Below, one piece after another: positions 1-11,872 of a DNA stretch of 64,000 bases. The position numbers were made by a program, and so were the translations under genes. A model generated the notes under the pieces. It was not told the DNA's origin and did not search any database. It saw nothing but the letters and a program-made list of their open reading frames with translations. Every line of letters begins with the position of its first letter. Within the stretch, counting starts at the first letter, position 1. The DNA is taken from NCBI GenBank assembly GCA_949128115.1, contig OX421965.1, positions 33,847,681 through 33,911,680 on the forward strand. The letters are read 5' to 3'. This DNA comes from Anaspis maculata. Taxonomy: Eukaryota; Arthropoda; Insecta; Coleoptera; Scraptiidae.

Positions 1-2640
1 TAGGTGTCGATAATGCAGAAAGAACAGAAAGCAAGCAGGTATACCGTTCTTTGTAGTCGTAAAGGAAAAATAATGACCATAATTCTACTACCGGCTGTAA
101 ATTGTGTTGTTTCGTGATTTCATGCGATTTTTGTACCTAGATAATTCACCATCGTTCGTACAATGATCGTACATTGATCAGTTATCATTCAACTTATTCT
201 AAGTAACTACGTCAACGACTTTCCATGCTGATTATGTAATTAGAGTTTATAGTCATTTTCATAATCGAACTTGAAGTCAGATTTACTTGAAGTGCGCTTA
301 TACATAATATACCTGCTGTATTCGCTTTCATTGTGACAATGCCAGACTAAACACACTTTAGTAAGTAAAGTCGACTCGGAGTTTTATCATGAGAATATCT
401 GTTTTACAGCATGAAGAGGCCCAAATATTTCCACGGGGTAGGTACCGCACCTACTTGTATAGTTGAAACGGGAGATGAACAGATAATTTGATTTAAAGGG
501 TGAGCTTTGGAAGCAGGTATTTATCAATTTTTTTGCGAGTCTTTAAAGGCGAGACGGTTAGCTATTCGGCGAGATATCACACCCTTGCTTCGCTACAAAA
601 AACGTTGCGTATTTTGGCAATTGATCTCGCTATCAGCATTCGGCATGGCCTGCCAAATTGTTGGTGATATATCAAACTGCAGATAGCGATCACACAGAGT
701 GAGAGAGAGGCAGTTGTGGGCCAGTGGCCCGTGCCATCTATGTGTTTGCTATCTCCACAGCGCGAGCACTTGGTCCCAGCTTTTGCGGCCTATTCCCTCG
801 ACCATATCTGCCCATCCGATCGGCGACAGTCGATGGCCGGGGAATTGTAAATTTTCAGTTCAGGTGCTTCTGCATACCGCCATTTCTACCCAAACACCTG
901 ATCACCAGTCAGTAATCTCAATCATGTGAGATGTGTTAATTGATATTTCAAGAGAGCTTCTCCGTCTGCCATATGCTCTCGCTTCTTGAGCAAAATGCAT
1001 ATTTGCGACTACAGCGCCAGAGAGAGCGCTGATTTGTTGGTTCTACCTACCACACCAGCAGATATGCGATATAAATGGAGGAGGGAATCTGAATTTCATC
1101 GTCAAGATATATCTAGAGGGCGTCGCGAGTTTGATATATTAATACGGAGTCATAGAACCGACCCGACAGCTCGTATAAATCACCCCCAGTTCCCCATTTC
1201 CCCCTTCTCCCTTACCTGCGATTAACTGGGGAATATTGGGATGTCACTGCCATGAATATTAATATTATGATATCGCGGGCGGCGCGTGGAACTCACATTG
1301 ATACTACCGGGGACTTTTTAAATTAATCGCATCGCTTTATCGAACTATATCCGGACGGAAGATGCCAAAGAGAAGATGGGTGGGGTGCAGTTATAGCAAG
1401 TCTCCGGGAGTTATTAATCGCCCATTATCGGATTACTCGCCGAAAGAGCTGCCGCATAATGAAATTCCGCGGAATTTTAAGAAATATCCCTCGGACGTCC
1501 CGTTCTCCCGCCTCTTGCCTCCGGGCTCATGGTGTGTGCGATGCGCCATATATCTATTTACTTTGGCTAAAATATGCAGGTCAGGTTTCCCACGTAATAA
1601 TGGATCCGAACTTATAATGTTATTGCTTTATTCCGGGGGCCAAATTGAAAGCGAAACGAGGGGATGCGCGCTAATTCACGAGAGAGGACCTCAGCCAGCC
1701 ATCCAGCCACATCATGGATGGATGGTGGATGGAGAAGGAGGAAGAAGAGCACGCCGCACATCACGGGAATTTTCAAACAAACGCTAAACGCCAAAGCAAC
1801 GAAACGCCAAGACCATCCTATGGGAAACCGACCTGATTTGAATGATTTCTTGGCGTCGTCTCTTAGATTTTGAATTCTTTTGGTCTAGCTCGTATTTTAA
1901 TTTTTGTACCACCGGAATTCGACGGGTTATGGAACACATTTCTCAATACTATGGGGTCACGACTGCCTGTGCGGGGAAAAGGGGAGTTTCATGGCTTTTG
2001 TGGAAATTCAGTTACGCGAACAAGAGCAATTTGGAGAGAAAAGACGTGTCAATCTGTCAAGACAGACGTGTGTTCACTGTGTTCCTCTTGTAAGTACGTA
2101 ATTTTGCTTATAATGATTACACGTTTATGCCCTGGCGTCTCTTCTTGAACACTGCTGACCTTTGTATCCACTCAAATGTCATGATCCAGTATTTTTTTGA
2201 GACAATTTTTTATGTCCTCCAACTTTCGTGTCTCTCAAATATTTCAACTCGTTTCATGTTTTTTCTACTCACTGATATTTCGCCATGACGCTTGCGAGTG
2301 TGATAAAGCCTTGATGTGAGTTCATGATTAGTATAATTATTGTATTAATATCTTCTTCAATACCGTGCAAGTCGCACCCTTGTGCCATCAGTCGCCTCCG
2401 CCCAACGTAACTTGGTTGTTTTTCAATGTTTTGTTTTCGCATATGTGTCATGGGATATGGGATTTTTGCCGTCCAAGCAGGTCTCAATATTTTTGTGTCG
2501 TGATATCGTGATCGGTGATCAGTTTAATTTCTAGGAGTTCAAAATTCACCACATCCTGATTTCAGACTTTTATAGGTCTTCGACCTTGTGGCCTTCTCCC
2601 AGGGGTAAGATAACTTCAGTATTGGCAACAAGACTTCTTT
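1..2640. other. non-coding stretch, no gene recognised
   Basis: No open frame here shows a recognisable domain; short frames at 699-929, 1362-1787 and 1842-2148 have no visible motif. The base composition is mixed, with moderately GC-rich patches around 540-1240 and 1490-1790, and there is no obvious transposon terminus. It reads like single-copy intergenic or intronic DNA. Confidence 0.5.
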
Positions 2641-2649
2641 TCCAGCACT

Positions 2650-3215
2650 CAACCTAAATGAACGGGGGTTACTTTTCTGCAGGCACCACTTCCGGGAGAG
2701 CTTGGTTGGTCATGGTGGCCGCTCATCCATGGCCATGAGTGTAACCACTCGAACGCGACATCTCTTAAGCAGGGCAGATAGGCGCTACCACTGTAAGAAA
2801 AATTGGCAGGAACCTCTGGTACCAACCGGCCATGCCTAGTATACACCGCACGTTCCTTGCACACTTTAGTGAAAGAATGTTTAATTGTTCATCATCGCCA
2901 AGCCTGGTCCTTCCCCTCAGTCCACAGGAAGACTAGACCCGTAAAGGATTTACTGAGGTCAAATTTGCAAAGGTGACATTTTCCCGGGACTCTACTAGAG
3001 CAGCTTTATCCAGACAAACAATTATTTCCTTCCCGGTGTGTCTCGGAACTTCTAGGTATATTAATGATGTCGTCGAGAGGAAATAATCCAAAGGGTTCAA
3101 GCTCAGGTTTTAGACCGTGATCGGTAAGCCGCTTCCAGATGGCTGGCGCATTATGAATCCCGACAGGTATGCATTGGCACTGAAAGAGGTCTCGCCTTCG
3201 ATATTGCAAAATAAT
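2650..3215 (-). pseudogene. Ty3/gypsy reverse-transcriptase relic
   Basis: Read on the minus strand, 3209-3006 gives a stretch containing NAPAIWKRLTDH and LEPFGLFPLDDII, which matches the gypsy RT block ending in the catalytic Y-x-DD motif. Here the aromatic position is P, and DD is kept. The frame continues in pieces: about 2990-2890 resembles the post-DD segment (KCHLCKFDLSKSFTGLVF), and 2864-2649 resembles the connection domain (PANFSYS followed by DVAFEW). Stops and frameshifts separate the pieces, so no protein is possible. Neither LTRs nor gag nor integrase are visible nearby. It is an old, 5'- and 3'-eroded LTR retrotransposon fragment. A tRNA-like string in 2750-2800 is explained by this coding match. 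Confidence 0.75.
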
Positions 3216-4703
3216 ATTTTGGCATTTTTATGACAATCGATCATGAAAAGGCTATTTTCACCCTTCAATCTCAACATTCTCAACCACATTCCCTTTTCAG
3301 TTTTCCGAAGATGGGAATTTTGAGTTTAGATTTTGACACTTTTGACTCCTACGCTTGAGATCAACAGCTGTTAAATCATTCAACTTGGGTTGTGGATACA
3401 TTACCTCTGCCCTACAACCAACGTAAGCAACGAAGAATAATGAAGTATGAAGTTGCTAGGACTGCGGCTGCGAAGGCTGCAGCAGTATGGCCAATTGGCC
3501 AAGCTGCTTGCAATTTCAGCAAACTGACAAACTCGTTCTTGGTCCCCAGATGGGAGTGTTCCTGGCAGATGGCAGACCGCGATGGAATTCCAGACTCTAT
3601 TACAGTCTGTTCTTGCTTTAAAGGAAAACGTTATTTCTATAATAATGATTAGATTCATTAATTTATCTATCAATATCGATCAATATTAAGTTTATTCATA
3701 TTGATGATAATAACAATGACCAGGGTTCACAACTCGATGATTCACAATTTTGAATGGAAATGATCAATTACTACTACATCCGTCGTCTGTCGCCATAAAA
3801 GTCTCATTTCCATCCAGAGAAAAATCGCACCTCTACAACAATAACACTGCACAACAGCCGAACTGTGTAAAAACTGTTTTGTACATTGTATTCAAGCCAA
3901 AACAATGAAACCATTATCATATCACCGAGCTCATTTCTGGTCCGTATGACATTTTCGTGGTTTTTTGCACACACATACACACCCAGAGATGGAATATGTG
4001 TGCGCTTTTATTACCGCCTACCGCCAACCAGTCTGAATGTTATACTATTCCATTTTGAATTAATTAATTAATGCTATGTACCGCCGCCGAGCCGCCTGTA
4101 GCTGGCGCTTTTTATTTAACGAAAAATGCATATTTCGACTTCATGCCGTGACCCAGCACCTTCGTCATTCTAATTACGAGTTTTTGTGTCGGCTTTGCGG
4201 CGACGTAGGTACTACGTCCATCTATGTAGTGAAACACTTCAAGTAATTATTATCGGGGAAGTTGACAATTAATTACGCGCGGGGCAGTCCATTATTTTTC
4301 CTAATAATTAATTGGCTACTTCAAACATTAAAAGGGTTGTGGGGTAGGTTGGTACGAAAATGGTTATGAAATATGTCAAAACGCATTTATTTGAATGGGG
4401 CAGCCCAAAATAAGAGGTGGGTATCAGGGAATGTGCCGACCTACTACTACACCTTACTGCGTTAATTAATGAAAATAGAAGCATATTTGCAGGTCAATAT
4501 TTGATGGGCTGAAAATTGTTCTGAAAATGAACTCAAACTTTGCAGAGCTGTCTCACAACCCTTGAAAAACACAACCAGTTTATCTTCACACCCCGTATGA
4601 TCATTTTATTACAAAGGCTTGCCATTCAACTTAGCAGCAGTAGACGACATTAGCTACAAGCATGCGTAAGCCTTAAGGAGACTAGAAAATAGGAAGCGTA
4701 ACT
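3216..4703. other. non-coding stretch with TAATTA clusters
   Basis: No gene is recognised. The part from about 4010 to 4320 contains several TTAATTAA and TAATTA strings inside otherwise complex sequence, as seen in homeodomain-binding non-coding DNA. That reading is inference only. Small frames at 3392-3652 and 3401-3673 show no domain. Confidence 0.4.
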
Positions 4704-5780
4704 CCTCAGTAGCAAAGGAATATTGGAGGAATATTCGAAAGAAATGTTCATATAATATTCAAACGACAGACTTTTTTATGTAGGGAAAATATTATAAAAA
4801 GATATTTATGAATATCCAATTTGATTTTTTATCCCATATTAGCTGCATAACACCTAGTGAATATACAATTATTCAATTATTATTTCGAATATCAATAATT
4901 GTTTAAAACAGGCTCAAAGTTGAACATTCAAAATTGATATTGAGTGAAATATATTCATATTTTCATTGAAAATTATATTATTAGAAAACATGTGTAACAA
5001 TTTTGAATAACAATACAATGAACAACAAATAATCTTTATCCTTCTGCGCCTTGTAAATCTGAATGCAGCGAACTTGCCGTCAGTAGAACGAAAAATGTGT
5101 AACCAAATCGAACTTGGGAATTTCTCGCTTGTTTAAATAACACTACAATCAATGAACTTCATTCTCCTGCGTCCTGGAAAATAAATAGTATTTAATTTAT
5201 AATAAAGGCAATAAATATGGAAGCAGCAAACTTACCCTCAAGAGAACGATGCAAAGAATTTTTCTGAAAAATACATAATTTTAACAAATCATAGCGCACT
5301 TGAATATAACTGTTGATCTTGCTGTTGATATAACAAACTCACCCATTTTATCTTTCTGATGGCGTCAAACGCACTTGCTCATGCCGCTAGGAGCAACCCA
5401 ACTTCCTTGTCGATTTCCGTATCCGTTGGCCGTTGCATCTGGATACCGTCTTCAAACAGCATCTGTTGAGAATAAGTTGTTTAATGAACTATTTCAAAGG
5501 CAAGTGTAATTATTGTGTCTGTGACCTGTGTCACTAATCACTTATGTTGATTTTTACCAATCGCTAGATCGTTCCCAGCCAGTGTGGCTCAGAAGGCTTG
5601 ATTTTGTTTAATTAAATTAAAATTCTGAAACTGCATCACATTCGTTAGTCTCTGTGGCAGTTGTCAGTTGTCCCATCGACCAAGTGTTTGGGGATTTTGA
5701 TCCGTTCTTGATTTCCTTCCAAAATAGTTTCCTGTTTTGTTTATGAAAAATTTAAAACCAAGTAATTTGTGAGGTTATGC

Positions 5781-5864
5781 TGGCACAGGTCTTACGTCCT
5801 CGACGTATCTGACAATGGCCCACAATTCACCAGACTTTATTCACTTTTTCACAAAACACAAGTA
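5781..5864 (+). pseudogene. Ty3/gypsy integrase core scrap
   Basis: One plus-strand frame contains DVSDNGPQFTR (about 5802-5834). This is the second catalytic aspartate block of gypsy-type integrases (SDNGPQF), followed by LYSLFHK in the position of the usual hydrophobic helix. The similarity is lost within a few dozen codons on either side and there are stops. It is a small relic inside the family A element; a chance match is possible but unlikely for nine conserved residues. Confidence 0.5.
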
Positions 5865-6679
5865 CTATGACCACGAGGACGGGACACGAACTCACGAAAT
5901 AAATGCAAAATATAACCAATTTCACGGCTTTCTGCATTAGCTATGGAAAAAATAGGTTGCCTTGATACAAATGGCACGTTGATGACTTGTTGGCAGCTGG
6001 CTGTCTTCATGTGCAATTTTCAATATGACATTGTCACCGTCTCGGGGAGTCATGTACGCGAAAGTGGAAATTTTCGAGAATGTGCGAGAAATAGTCAGTT
6101 TCTTTCGAGTGATTTGCAGTGTGAACGATAAGGGATATTGTCTTCACTCGTTGGTGGGTCTTCGGTTGGGCTATTAGGTTTTTGCCGGCCACTGAGAAAA
6201 TTTTGCCGAAAGTCCATAATGCCGTGAAGAAATGGAATGTAGAAAGGAAGAGCCCACTGCCCAAGAGGAAACTTATTCTTTAGACGGACAATATGGATAG
6301 TAGGACAATAATATATTGAGTTGAACTGTACGGAGACGAGACAATTTGGGCTTGAGTAGGTAGGTACACGGTGTTGTCTGCCAGCATTTCTTCATACCTT
6401 GCTTGCTGTTGCAGTAGGTATAATAGGTAGAGCTAGAGCTAGAGTAAGTACCTAGTACTCACCACTCCAGATATGTGCATCAGGAGATGTAGCTTTTTGG
6501 GCGACGGGCCTTTTCTTCCGAGTAGTATCCTGCTGATCTTCGACATCATTCATTAGTAGCCGCCGAAAACCTAACAACCTTGGCGGAGACCCACCAACCA
6601 GTGAAGACAATGTTAGTGTTAATCAGCATTCGTTTCTGCATAAATTGTGAACTAATGATCTCTGTTTTTCATATATCAG

Positions 6680-6900
6680 ATGAATATTCAATGAACATCT
6701 AGAAATGAATATTTGTCTTTAAATATGAGACGGATATTTAATGCACCTTTAAAAATGCACATTCGTGTCCACATATATAACGAATATTCAGGGCACATTG
6801 TGAATTGTTCATTAGTTTTCATATGTTGAATAAAGTGTACATCCGGAAATGAATATTTGTTTGCAAATGTAAGACAAACATTCATCCAATATGCGTAATA
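6680..6900. repeat. degenerate subterminal tandem repeats, about 50 bp
   Basis: About four imperfect units of 45-55 bases recur, each with GAAATGAATATTTGT followed by an AT-rich half and GAATATTCA. They lie just inside the right end of family A copy 1. Subterminal repeats of this kind often serve as transposase-binding arrays; that role is inference. Confidence 0.5.
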
Positions 6901-6953
6901 TTTAGCCAATATCGTAATATTTATCTAATATTTATAACATATTACGCGAATAT

Positions 6954-8608
6954 TAGTACAAGAAAGATAGATTTCAACCTCGGAAAAAATATGGACGTCC
7001 TGAAAATTTGATATTTTGTTCAGAATTGAGTGCTCTACAACATATCCAAAATCGCCAAAAATCGCACTCGGGGGTTTTGAGTTATTGGAGGGGGAGTAAA
7101 AAATTGCTGGTAAAAATGGAGGGGATGGAACCCGTCAACCCATTGGATGCGAATACATTATAGTTCGACGCATCATATCCCATTGATACCATTTTGGCAC
7201 AAAAAGTGTCCATCATTGTTGAAGGGGAGTAGTGGGGGGGGGGCGAAGCTCTGCTAGGTGGTCCATTTTGCTTTTATGGCCATGTAGAACCGATCACGAC
7301 AAGTTTGGTATCTTTTCCGACTAAATTCAATCTCCTGAACTCGTATCCGATGTGCAAATTTGGATGGAAACAAGATTGAACAAGTTAACTTGAGAAAACT
7401 TGTTTTTTCTCTGACAATTTTGACGAATTTTTTTTGTACTGTTGGAGGTGTTCATTTCCAGAGAATTTTCAGGGACCATTGAATTGAAGTGTATTCTCCA
7501 CAAAAATCATCCACTCGGAGTATAATTTTGTTTCTCAAGTTTAAAAAGTCGGTTTGAACTTGAGCCGGCGCGGCGCGTCGTCTACTACTGACCATAACAC
7601 TACAGCATGCACCTTTAAATGAAAACACCTCAAACTATTGAAGAAATAAGAACTGATCTTCGAAAATTGGAGGATCTGTGGAGAATTGAATTCCCTATGA
7701 CATAAACCAAATCGCCATGAATCGCACTGTAGGGTTTTGAGTTATTCAAGGGGAGAGGTAACAATTCATAGAGTATGAATCCTGTCAAAGTGTTATACTC
7801 TTCCTCGAATAACTCAAAATCTTGCATTGCGATTCATGGCGATTTTGTTCATGGTATAGGGAATTCAGTTCTGCACAAATCCTCCAATTTTCGAAGATGA
7901 GTTGTTATTTCTCCAATAGTTTGAGGTGTTTTCATATAAAGGTGCATGCTGTAGTGTTCTGGTCAGTAGTAGACGACGCGCCGCGGCGGCTCAAGTTCAA
8001 ATCGGGTTTTTTAACTCGAGAAACAAAATTATACATCGAGTGGATGATTTTTGTGGGGAATACACTTCAATTCATTGGTCCCTGAAAATTTTCTAAGAAT
8101 TAACACCTCCAACAGTACAAAAAAAATTCGTCAAAATTGTCAAAGAAAAAACAAGTTTTCTCAAATCAACTTGTTCAATCTTGTTTCCATCCAAATTTGC
8201 ACATCGGATACGAGTTCAGGAGATTGAATTTAGTCGGAAAAGATACCAAACTTGTCGTGATCGGTTCTACATGGCCATAAAAACAAAATGGACCACCCAG
8301 CAGAACTTCGCCCCCCCCACTACTCCTCTTCAACAATGATGGACACTTTTTGTGCCAAAATGGTATCAATGGAATATGATACGTCGAACTATAATGTATT
8401 CGCATCCAATGGGTTGACGGGTTCCATCCCCTCCATTTTTACCAGCAATTTTTTACTCCCCCTCCAATAACTCAAAACCCCCGAGTGCGTTTTTTGGCGA
8501 TTTTGGATATGTTGTAGAGCACTTAATTCTGAACAAAATATTAAATTTTCAGGACGTCCATATTCATTCCGAGGTTTCGCCGATTTCATTACTATTTTTT
8601 CTGTACTA
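6954..8608. mobile_element. foldback element FB1 (1655 bp)
   Basis: The whole segment is one imperfect palindrome with arms of about 790 bases meeting near 7777. Ends are TAGTACA on the left and its complement TGTACTA on the right, each flanked by TAT (6951-6953 and 8609-8611), a 3-bp target duplication. Removing it restores the end of the family A element (GCGAATAT joined to TGCTTGCTACTGGGG). Each arm carries a run of ten G near 7234-7243 (mirrored as C near 8310) and a box AAGTTTGGTATC at about 7300. No protein is encoded. A related end fragment lies at 49817-49965. The superfamily is uncertain. Confidence 0.85.
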
Positions 8609-8623
8609 TATTGCTTGCTACTG

Positions 8624-10134
8624 GGGTCCCAATGGAAAACCAGTGATAACGTAAAGATGTGCACAATAGATTGCCTATAAATGAAGCAATTAAACTTGTA
8701 TATTATGTATAAAGGACCCCATTCTTTGATTAGATATCCAGCTACTGATGGAATCATTATCGGTGTCTGTACAAATACCGATGCCATCGTACAAGAACCG
8801 AATTTTTCCTTTTACTGTTATTACCAGTTTTAATTCTTCCAGCAATTTGCCCACCCACTTCAACCCCGACTGGAGGAATTGATAAATTCCAATTTCTTTG
8901 GAGCCGAGACGGTTTGCAATTAAAGACGGGTCCCCCTAATGTCAAAAGCCCTATTCCATACTGACTGCATTACTGTTGAACTTTGCTAATTGTCGTATTC
9001 ATCAGACGCGCGCAGGGCCGTGCCGCCAAATTTCTCCCGAGTGAGTTTCATTTGTGCACTTTTACTCACACATGTTTACATCTTTCGAAGAAAATCTGAC
9101 ACGGAAAGTTTCCCCAGGGCAAAGCCCGGCCTGCGGTGTTGGGGCGAGGACGAGGTCGATATGCGCGGAGCTAAAAGAACTCCTATAAGTGAGATTGGCC
9201 GTCTGCGTTAGATCGAAAGCTGTCCTTGAGTAATTTGGACAATTCGGACACCTGTTTACGCTTCAGTGGCATGAAACCTGTGAAAGGTGGCGAGAAAGAA
9301 TTATTGTGGGCTTTCTTTATAAACTGCGGAGGGTGAACTGATCCCAGCCATCCATTTTAATCCCGCGCGTAACACTCAAACATGGCTGTGAAAATATATG
9401 AGCGGAGTGATCGAGTCTCAAAATCGACAGCTTTCTAATTTTGCCCATGCTCATCTAGCTACGAGTCCTTGAAGCCATGGAGTTTCAACCAACTGGATCC
9501 ACCCCTGTCCAGCGGGTGTAATGATCTGTTCGGGGGATTAAAGAAGGCAATTAAAAGTCGCGTGAGGTAATAAAGATGAATATTTGTGTGCGGGGTTTCT
9601 TTGGCTTCCTTCCGTATCCGTGCGCGGAGTGAAGAAGCGGCTGCGAAATGAGGCGTGGCGTGACAGATGGCGCTAACTCCAGACGAAATGCCCAGAGACT
9701 TCACTTTGTCACACTTTTTTATTGCCTGTCTTAGGCGAGTTTATTTATTAAAATTAGGGCGATTAAACGGGAGGCCCGTTTTATAAACGACACACCAGTT
9801 CCAGACTTCCAGAGACTTCTTCTCGGCCAGGCCACACCGCATAGCCCCCCCCCCCCTCCTGTGTGTAATTATTCCCGCCGCGCGACGACGCGGCCAAGGC
9901 AAAATTTTAATTATTTTACCACGGGGCCGTTTGTTTTCATCAAGGGTGATTTTTCATTCAGTTGTCTTCATATCGCGTCGATTTTTGAGGATTACGACGT
10001 AACAGGTCAGGAGAATGCCATCAGTGACGCAGATTTCACAGCCCCATCATATCGAACAAAAATTTTAAATCTCAGAAGTACTAAAGTCCCGCAGATGTAC
10101 CAAATTCAAAAGCAACCCCAAGAACCGCCTGGCG
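8624..10134. other. non-coding stretch, no gene recognised
   Basis: Mixed-composition DNA with several runs rich in TTTATTAAAATTA and AATTAAAG strings (8890-8940, 9715-9770) and a C-run at 9847-9857. Short frames (8990-9211, 9459-9704, 9861-10145) show no domain. It may be single-copy regulatory or intronic DNA. Confidence 0.4.
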
Positions 10135-10142
10135 CAAAAGCG

Positions 10143-10601
10143 TAAGGTGACCAGACGTTCCGATTTGATCGGAACTGTACCGTTTTCGGGAGACGCTTTC
10201 CGATTCAACTTTCTGTTCCGTAGATGTTCCGATTTGAGTATCTATTCCGTAAATGCTCCGATTTCCGATTCAAGCAACGAATATTTCAATTTTTTTTACA
10301 TCTTCTATATTTTTGGTGAATTTGATTGAAATTTATGTAGATTGTAGTTTGTTGACAATATTGAATTTATTTTGATTGGCACAAATATCCTTAAATATTA
10401 GTGTAGTTTGTCTATCCAACAATGAACAGACGCGGAAAAATGGGGAATAGATGGTAGGTGTAGGTGCCTGTAAGTTCTAAATCAGCAAATATAAGTTGAT
10501 CACGCCCTTTTTCAAAAAAAATCGCCTGTGGTGCATTCGGGGGGCTCTGCCCTCGGACCCCTCATGTTCCGATTTCTTCACTGACAAATCTGGTCACCTT
10601 A
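10143..10601. mobile_element. hAT-type MITE, 459 bp
   Basis: Terminal inverted repeats TAAGGTGACCAGA and TCTGGTCACCTTA are flanked by a perfect 8-bp duplication CAAAAGCG (10135-10142 and 10602-10609). Eight-base duplications and short TIRs are the hallmarks of the hAT superfamily. There is no coding capacity, so it must have been moved by a transposase from elsewhere. Internal GGACCCCTCATGTTCCG-type sequence is non-coding. Confidence 0.9.
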
Positions 10602-10852
10602 CAAAAGCGTGTTGTGATCACTGATCATTGTAATATTATATTGGTTAATATTTTGGTTTCAGACAAACCGCTACGCTAAATTCATACATGGCGGGATGTG
10701 TTCACCCTGTTGTAAATGTCCCATAGAGAATAATAAAAAAGTGTACAGGGCCCAACAGGGCATGTGCATGAGACAAATCCACATATAGAACCCTGTAGGG
10801 CCCTGTACATATTTCAAATAACTGTTCTCATACAAACAAGATCATTAACAAG

Positions 10853-11825
10853 ATGGCTGCCGCATCGGTTGCGTGTGTTTGCAGAGCCGTTGCTAAAACC
10901 GGTCCCAAGTGCAAAAATTGCGACCGTAGGTACCATCCCAGTTGTGTACTGAGATTAAAAAGTGCAGTAGTAATTAGCGAAACTGAGTTAGTCTGTTGTG
11001 AAGAGCACTTCGAAGAGTGTGTGGATGAAAATCCTATCAATCTGAGTGACACCGTTGACCTTGGGCTTAACATTGTTGACATCAACACTTCCGCAGCCCA
11101 AAACCACACTCGAACTCCAATGGAACTTGAGAATCAGTATTTGAGGTCCATGATTAAGCACAAAGATTACATAATCCAGCAGCTACACCAGCAGGTGGAA
11201 CTATGGAAGAAAATACAAAAAAATGACGCAAGAGTGGATACTCTGGTAAAAACAACGGTCGAAGAAGCTAGGACGACATCTGGAACAGGCCGCAGCGCGG
11301 ACAACGTGGCTGGTAAAAGTCGACAACAGAAGGCAGCATCTATGTCCAATAATAAAGCGATAGATGGTCGTAGTCAAAACACCAAAAAATCTGCAAACCA
11401 AAATCAGAAGAAAGAGGTAAAACAGACAACAACCACGGCTTCCAAGGGCAACGCCAAGGGTGAATGGAAAGAGGTTACGCATAAAAAATCTCTGCGTAAG
11501 CAGAGAACATCAAGGACGTCCGGTGTTATTGGAACATCAAACGATACAACGATGCTGAAGACGGCTCCTAAAAAAGCATTCATCTATGTATCCAGATTGG
11601 CACCCGGTTCCTTCTGCAGATGACATCGTTTCGGTGATTTCTGGGAGAGCTTCGGAGGCGGTTTGTGACATATTTCCCTCTAAGTACCCACAATACTATT
11701 CATCTTTTAAAATAACTGTTGATTTGAAAAACTTTGAAGCTGTAATGGATCCCACATTATGGCCGAACGGTGTTTACGTGTCTCGTTTTTTTCACCCCAG
11801 CAAAAGGGACATGGAACTAAAGTAA
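10853..11825 (+). pseudogene. LINE-1a ORF1 (PHD-type finger protein), frameshifted
   Basis: The first part (10853-11623, 256 codons) begins MAAASVACVCRAV and has a Cys/His pattern C-x-C, then C-x2-C-x4-H-x2-C, then CC and H, within residues 8-52, as in the PHD-like finger of CR1-type ORF1 proteins. Residues about 90-125 form a hydrophobic heptad-like helix, followed by a long basic, Gln/Lys-rich region. At about 11613 a small indel moves the frame; the C-terminal part continues in 11586-11825, containing DIFPSKYPQYYSSFKI and WPNGVYVSRFF. The minus-strand LINE at 32436-33434 has the equivalent tail (WPNGIEVSDYFF) in one frame, which shows the frameshift is a defect. The protein would bind RNA and accompany ORF2 in the ribonucleoprotein particle. 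Confidence 0.8.
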
Positions 11826-11872
11826 TTGTAAATGGGTCTCCTTCGACGAATCCACAGAGAAATTATACTTAA

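Larger units (their letters stand above)
4704..8623. mobile_element. TIR DNA element family A, copy 1
   Basis: The left end carries CAGTAGCAA (from about 4707) and the right end TTGCTACTGGGG (about 8615-8625), which are inverted matches. The first 480 bases (4704-5180) are an inverted, diverged copy of 18360-18800 joined to 19407-19474. The right subterminal part (6870-6950) matches 17510-17600 inverted. So this is the same family as 17501-19474 in opposite orientation. It has no coding region of its own that I can recognise. It is interrupted by the foldback at 6954-8608. A gypsy integrase scrap lies inside at about 5780. No convincing target-site duplication is visible. Boundaries are good to within about 5 bases. 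Confidence 0.6.

Noticed and set aside
2745..2805. tRNA-like string (TGGTAGCGCC ... GTTCGAGTGG on minus), possible SINE head
   Set aside because: The same bases translate into the gypsy RT connection domain (PANFSYS ... DVAFEW) in line with the RT relic at 3006-3209, which explains them better.
8389..8787. 132-codon minus-strand open frame
   Set aside because: It lies in the right arm of a foldback element and runs across its end, with no domain.
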